Of a stretch of DNA of 64,000 nucleotides, positions 58,243-64,000 are shown piece by piece. Each line of letters opens with the position of its first letter. Positions within the stretch are counted from its first letter, which is position 1. The notes under the pieces were generated by a model. That model had not been told where the DNA came from. It saw nothing but the letters and a program-made list of their open reading frames with translations, and did not search any database. Origin of the DNA: Xestospongia muta (Eukaryota; Porifera; Demospongiae; Haplosclerida; Petrosiidae). The position numbers were made by a program, and so were the translations under genes. The DNA lies in NCBI GenBank assembly GCA_963693285.1, contig OY848924.1:7612400-7676399 (forward strand), given 5' to 3'.

Positions 58243-61200
58243 ATTAATGAATTATTATTCAGTAGTCTTATGACTAAAACACTGTCTCTATAATGTACAG
58301 CTTACTCTTGTTGCATTCATTCCACGATACTTATAGACCAATTCTTTACTCTTTACGACCATCACTCTATCATTCTTGGTATGTGTCACTTTAGTAACAG
58401 TGGCTGCATGAAGAGTTAACAATGCATTGTTACTAGGATATCGAACAATAAGTACATTGCCTGAATCTTGTGTGTCAACAACTTGGCCTGGTTGACATAA
58501 TGGCTATAGAAGAGAAGTCAGTTTATATAATGGTTAAAGAATACTCTTACTTGATCAGTTGGTTGATACTGCTCAGGACCCAAATAGGACAATTGAATAT
58601 CATCGAACAAGTCTTTACTTAGTAAGACGCATACCAAATTATCTTTTAAGTTACAGTAAAATAATGATAATCAAGTTGTTACATTGCTCACCTTCTACAT
58701 TAGTAAGATTACGATGATTTTGCGAAATAACCGGATAAGATCGTCGGCAAGGAGGAACACGATGATTATTCAGTAATGAAGGTTGTCGGCGAGGAGGAAG
58801 TGGATTAGTCTTTCTAGGCCTGTACTGTGCTTGCCGACGAGATGAAGGGTTGATGGGTTGTTGTTGAGGAGGAGGGCCAATATTCGTGGGGAGTAGTGGA
58901 GGGTGAGGTGCAGCCATGTGGAGTCGAGGAGGAGAATGGTTATTTTGAAAAGGAAATTGTTGTCGTGGAGGAGTGTTCATGTATTGTGCTTGCTGATGAG
59001 GGGGATGACTGTACAGTAATGGTGGATAAGGAGGAGACATGTAGGTTTGATGAGGAGGAATACTAGGTGATGCATTTGGATGAAATTGTTGGTGGAGAGG
59101 AGCAGATTGCAGCTGCTGACGAGGGATAGGACCGTTACTCATGTGCAGTAGTGGTGAACAAGGAGCTTGAACAATCATATAGGAATGGGGAGGACAAGAA
59201 GTAGAGTTGGCTTGAAACGTGTTCATGTAGAAATGTGATTGGGGAGAACTAAGCATTTGATAAGAGAAAAATGATAGATTAGAGCCATAAACAGCTGGAT
59301 CTTGTGGGTTTGGTTGTGGCAAAAAGTAATGACTGTGTGTCTGGTAATAGTTATTCTCTCCATAGTATTGTGGAGATACATAGTGAGGTAACAGAGGTTG
59401 TTGAGTATGTACAGGTACTTGAGGACAATCCCATCCATCAGATTGTTGATGAGAGTAAACAGATTGCTGTATTTGAAAATACATAGATTCTGGATGATCA
59501 TTGGGCCAAGTAATAGGAGGGTTAGCAAATCCTTGAGGAATATGAGCCTGTTGCCAAGGGGTAGTAGGTAGTTGAGGACTCTGCTCTGTGTTGGGAGTTG
59601 GTTGAAGAATGTGGTCTCTGAGGGTTAGTTGTTGGGGACTAGCAAGTACTTCAGGATTCTGAAGTTGTTGGGGTGCCTGAGAGATACTCTCTCTATGTTG
59701 ACGGTCAATGGGTGCTTCAGGAGTGTAAATTTGTTGGGATACTTGAGGGGTGTCCTCTCTATGAGGGCTAGCGGTTACTTCAGGTTGCTGGGGTGCCTGT
59801 GGAGTACCCTCTCTTTGTTGAGGTACTTCAGCAGTGTAAAGTTGCTGGGATGGTTGAGGAGTGCCTTCTCTGTGTTGAGTGCCAGGGGTTACTTCAGGAC
59901 TACGAATTTGTTGCTGATATGCTTGAGGAGTATTCTCTCTATGAGATTGTTGTTGAGGGCTAGTAGATGTTTGTCGAAAATTAGAGCATAAAGTTGGTTG
60001 CATTTCTCGCTGGATAGTAAAACCCTAAAGAAATGGAAATAAATTATGATATTTGAAGCTGGTACTATGTGGTAGTCTTACATGTACAATATCACATTCA
60101 TCGTTCTCCTCTTTCACTTCTTCGTGCTGCTGCCCTGGGCTTATTGGAACACCTGAAGAGTTACTCTGAGTCTCATCGTCGGATATTTCATTCTGTACAA
60201 GGGGTTGTGAGCTTGGATTAATAAGACGAGTGGTGTCCAGTTCAAATTCGACAGAACCAGACAGTCCAGTAAGTTGTGAGGTTAACAACATTTTCTGATT
60301 TGATTTTCTCTTTGATCTACATAGATATACATAGATCGCAGTTACTTATTAATACTTTTGTATATATGTCTGGGTACTGTAAACTACATGATGGCTACCT
60401 TCGTGTTTTCTTCTTTCTTCTGGAATCCATTCTAGGTGGGTGCTGCTGATTTACGGAGATAGATGACACAGAAGACTAAAAAATGCAAAATGTCATGTCT
60501 ACAGGTACACATATATATAACTTACACTTTCTCTACAAGTCTTTTCTTTAGGTAAACTAGATAAGGTAGAGACTACAGGCTGTTGACTTGAAACCATTTT
60601 TTCTCTAGGCTACAGAGGATAATATTGTTTTATTTTAAACTCTGTTATTTACTAGTTCATTAATGGTGGCAAGAGTCTTCTGTTCTCTTGTGTCACTATA
60701 AAGTTTGTTTGTTGGGTTTTGCTTTGATGGCTCCTGAAGAATGAAAGAAATTTAAAATAGTAAAAGTACAGAACCAAATCTTACTAAAGATTTAGGTAGT
60801 GCTTCTGTGGGAGTTAGTAGTTCTTCTGAGTCAGATTGAGCAGAGGTTGGCTGTTGTCTGCTACATGATGCACCAGACCTACAGACACACACAGATGTGT
60901 GTGTACAATCTACGATGTCATAGTCTCTACTAACAGTTTTGGAGCTTCTGTAGTCTGTGTAGCCCTCTCCTTCTCTGTCTCAAAGTCAGGATCAGAGGGA
61001 GGAATAAGTGTCTTGGCTCTATTCCAACTTCTGGGACGAAGACTACATCCTGGACCAAGAATAGGCCCTGCCTGTGTAGGAGGTCAATCAGATTGAGAAT
61101 GATAAGTGACAAGCACATCCTTTACATTTCCTTTCTCTTTATGGTTCCTACTCAAAGCTATTATTCTTGTCACATCAGGGACGGAGTTTCTCTGTCCAAC

Positions 61201-63478
61201 TATATCTTGACCACTAGAAACTAACATAAAATAAATAGTATTAAAGATGAACAAATTTAAATAAACTTACCTGGCCCATGCTCTATTGGCAATATATCTT
61301 CATGTCCTGTTAATAACATACATTGCTCTGTTTTTTCCTCATGACAAGACTGTGGTCGCCATTTGTTCTGTAATGTGATAAACAATAATTATAATAAATA
61401 TTATAATTATAGAAGTAGAACATCACAAAGTTGGGAAAATAATTAATAGGAATTGTTAGTAATTACAAAAAGCAATATTTGTTGATATCTGCAATTGTAA
61501 TAGTTTAGGAACAAGGAGATTGTTTGAATGCTCACAATAATTATCACATAAAAACCAAATGTTTATAGGTTCAGTTCCATGTGGGAAGGGTTATATTCCT
61601 TTACAATAATACAATACATATGATACATGTATAATATGTATAGAGTGTACTAGTCTTGTGAACCACCCCCTCCTCTCTTTAACATGGGGTTGTTTCATGA
61701 GACTAGTTGTGTACTACAGACATTAATTTTATTCAAAAGTTACCACCTTTCTCAATTTCAGAATATCTTGAAACATAAACCGAATACGAAATGATATCTT
61801 CTTTTTGTCAAAAACACCAGCTATACATTCAAAATATTGATCCATGGATTCCTATGACAACAAGAATAAACAACTTGATATGTCATTCACGCGTTACTTT
61901 AGTCTGAGAATCGTCGAGCTCTTTGCCTATGGTTTTAATCAAATGACAAAAAGATCCAAGAGCTTCTTCATCAAATGTTGAGCATACCAGACGTACAATG
62001 TACTGAATGTATTCATGCACAGCACTCTCTGACAGCAACTGAAATGATTCAAGTCAATAATTGTTATGTATTAACCAATCACCTTTAGTTTAAAGAGTTG
62101 AGCAAAAAAATGAGAACAAGCGAGAGAGCGTTTGTGAGATTTCCTTTCCCATTCGATAAGTTCCTTTTTCTTAATCTCCTTGTCTTCCTCCTAGAAATTC
62201 AATTACAATAGTAACACAACTGATAAACACAGGGATGAAACTGCTTAAATCAACCTTCAAATAAATATGTCATAGTGAAATATAATGGTATAGGTCTTAT
62301 AGGAAGGAGACTTGGAAGGTTAGTAAAGCTGTGACATGATTTATAGAAATGTCTACTTGGTTCAAATTACAAATCAGTCATATCTGTTGTCATAACATTC
62401 ATAATAGGGATAAATTAAGTACATTCATTGGTTGCCAAGTTTTAAATGTACATGGTTTAAATGCACCAATAGAAGTAAGAAAATCAATGTGTATACAACA
62501 CACACACACATAAATGTTGTTGATACATCAATGATCCACTCACTGAAGTAGCCTCCTCGATTGCTTTCATGAAAGCTGCTTGTTCACCTTTCTCAGTTTC
62601 TCTATGACATCTAGACTGAATCTCACTCTTAAAATAAACATCTTTCGCCATTTCTTTCTCGTTTACGACTGCTACCTTCTCTTTGGTCTGAATGAACAAA
62701 ACAAACATCAAATTTGTTTTAATGCACAAAAGTATATTTACTCTATTTATTGTAAATATTTTAAAGATATTTCATCTTATTTAATATTTCATAACTTTGA
62801 AGTTGTAATAATATAGGCTATGATCACTCATCACCACAACCACTTGAGGAGAAGTGGCTTATTACAACACTTCAAAGGATCATTACAAGTAGCCTAAATT
62901 TCCATAACAAAATTAATGTCAAAATTACAATCCAAGCCTTTGAAATAATTAATAAGTTGTAAACAAAGCATTGTAGAACATGTATTTACAACTCTTTAGA
63001 TTTGGAATGAACTTACACAAAATAGCATATGACAGAAGTGGGCATATATTTCAGCATTATTAGAATCCAATTGCACCTAAATATATAGGTAGATATGACG
63101 ATCAAATGTTTAAAAAACTCACCATCAAAAATAGTTTGTTGATGCAAATTTGTAGTTCTTCTTCGGTGCTAATGTCAAGACTTTGAGCTTGTTCAGCTAA
63201 GCATTCAAAATTTTGAGGAGTCAGTTTGTTGAGAATACCCTGTAAGACAAAGAATGTGATTGATACATGTTTATTTTACACTACATATATATAATTATTG
63301 TATATATTTTTTATTTTACTTGAAATTTGGAAACAATTTCTTCTTTCTCCCTCTCTTCTGAACTGAGGCATCTCTTTTTTAGCGGAGTCCATCTGTGCTT
63401 TGTAGTTCTAAGAACTGCTTTAGCTGGGCGATGTTCAATAATTCTTCGATGTCTTCTGCAAGAATCTAGCTGAGCCAT
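57840..63478 (-). CDS. MIF4G - Pro/Gln-rich - REP - RING fusion protein
   Basis: Twenty exons: 63320-63478, 63123-63239, 63017-63076, 62544-62687, 62083-62190, 61898-62038, 61744-61851, 61271-61367, 61126-61220, 60935-61071, 60785-60878, 60653-60733, 60526-60609, 60399-60475, 60082-60316, 58692-60024, 58551-58642, 58306-58503, 58052-58157 and 57840-58000. They total 3627 nt, 1208 residues, in one continuous frame. Residues about 40-285 are an eIF4G-type MIF4G domain (ILNKLTPQNFECLAEQ, LFKLKLLSES, IKTIGKELDD, MDQYFE, SFRIRFMFQDILKLR). A charged Ser-rich part and a basic patch (DSRRKKKTRRSKRKS) follow. Then comes a 440-residue Gln/Pro-rich exon, a Mind-bomb REP-like part (FCGKLGTVKEV ... FNPFCLMPV) and a C-terminal RING (CVIC, CCSQQVMCSEC, CPFC). 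It may be an RNA- or translation-linked ubiquitin ligase; that role is inference. No eIF4E-binding motif seen. Confidence 0.8.
58173..58245. repeat. (ATT)n microsatellite in fusion-gene intron
   Basis: TTATTATTA run in the intron between exons 58306-58503 and 58052-58157. Confidence 0.93.
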
Positions 63479-64000
63479 TGGTGTAACTACCGCGAAGTGT
63501 GTACCGCGAAAGTACCAGGGGAATCCCCTATTATAAATGATGTAATGTATCTCCTCCCATTCTCTGTTCTAATTGATCCAATAAAATTACCACAGAGTAG
63601 GGGAGTATATTAACTCTCTCTCTCTCTCTCGTTTCATTTAATAAAATGAAACAAAAAAACTAGTTATGTTTCTTTTCCAATGAAACTAACTTAAATTCTA
63701 CACTACTAAACTATGAGGTATCATCTACACATACACACATACTATAACATTAATACATTAAAAAATTATCTGATAAAATTTATGTTAATGATATTTTATG
63801 AAATTTTTTGTTAGTTTATGTTTGTATTACCAATCCCATATTTGTATATACCATACAGGTGGTAGAGTGTTATGATTGTTTATTATTAATAATCATCTGT
63901 AATCACAACATCCATTCACGACTTCCTGTATTTAGCCGTACATTTTCTCTCTCTGCATCGTCCATTTTTACTCATTTTGCTTTGCTGTTCTTTACGGGAG
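63479..64000. other. Region upstream of the MIF4G-RING gene, with ACK-start-like relic
   Basis: Contains the promoter of the fusion gene. A CT run lies at about 63617-63631. The last about 55 bases on the minus strand (63948-64000) nearly equal the sequence around the ACK-like start codon, including an ATG encoding MDDAERENVR against MDDAEKEKVR. No SAM domain follows, so this is a duplicated start fragment. Confidence 0.7.

Overview
This is a eukaryotic, metazoan genomic window. It is AT-rich and gene-dense, with many short introns (often 45-150 bp) bounded by GT/AG, much simple-sequence DNA and one assembly gap (28381-28580, exactly 200 N). The gene set is animal-type: an interferon regulatory factor, vigilin, XRN1, an ACK-type tyrosine kinase with SAM and UBA domains, an Ig-like receptor, FAM149 and TPRG1L. 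The very compact intron-rich style suggests a sponge such as Amphimedon. That assignment is an inference from gene content and style, not a proven identity.

Layout: 1-1655 (-) is an IRF, with its 3' end off the window. 2124-22210 (-) is vigilin, a 22-exon, 15-KH-module protein whose large introns carry arrays of a 60-bp satellite. 23678-25653 (+) is a calmodulin-like protein. 27089-36324 (+) is XRN1, interrupted by the gap and by four probable homopolymer errors. 36569-38196 (-) is TPRG1L-like and 38482-41503 (+) is FAM149-like; they share a 285-bp divergent promoter. 41608-42190 (-) is a YqcI/YcgG-family gene, back to back and partly overlapping with 42027-43491 (+), a CE1/LpqC-like esterase. 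43571-45776 (+) is GAPDH with an N-terminal extension. 45959-47233 (-) is a single-pass Ig-like receptor with tyrosine motifs in its tail. 48018-51732 (-) is an ACK/TNK2-like kinase. 51931-53388 (-) is a short Mind-bomb-REP plus RING protein. 53389-57839 is a duplication and repeat zone with RING-exon relics, a transposon-type ORF and a 504-bp foldback element. 57840-63478 (-) is a 20-exon gene that joins an eIF4G-like MIF4G domain to a REP and a RING domain. The last 55 bases resemble the start of the ACK gene again.

Reading frames of the multi-exon models were checked by exon-length sums. Vigilin, FAM149, TPRG1L, GAPDH, ACK, the receptor, calmodulin, and both REP-RING genes each sum to a multiple of three with phases matching at the joins inspected. 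Several genes concern RNA fate (vigilin, XRN1, MIF4G-RING) or signalling (IRF, receptor, ACK). Clustering of function is not claimed. The most unusual item is the MIF4G-REP-RING gene and the duplicated REP-RING family around it. Next come the 60-bp repeat whose unit mimics a tiny exon with splice signals, and the strong tendency of (CT)n microsatellites to abut 3' splice sites.
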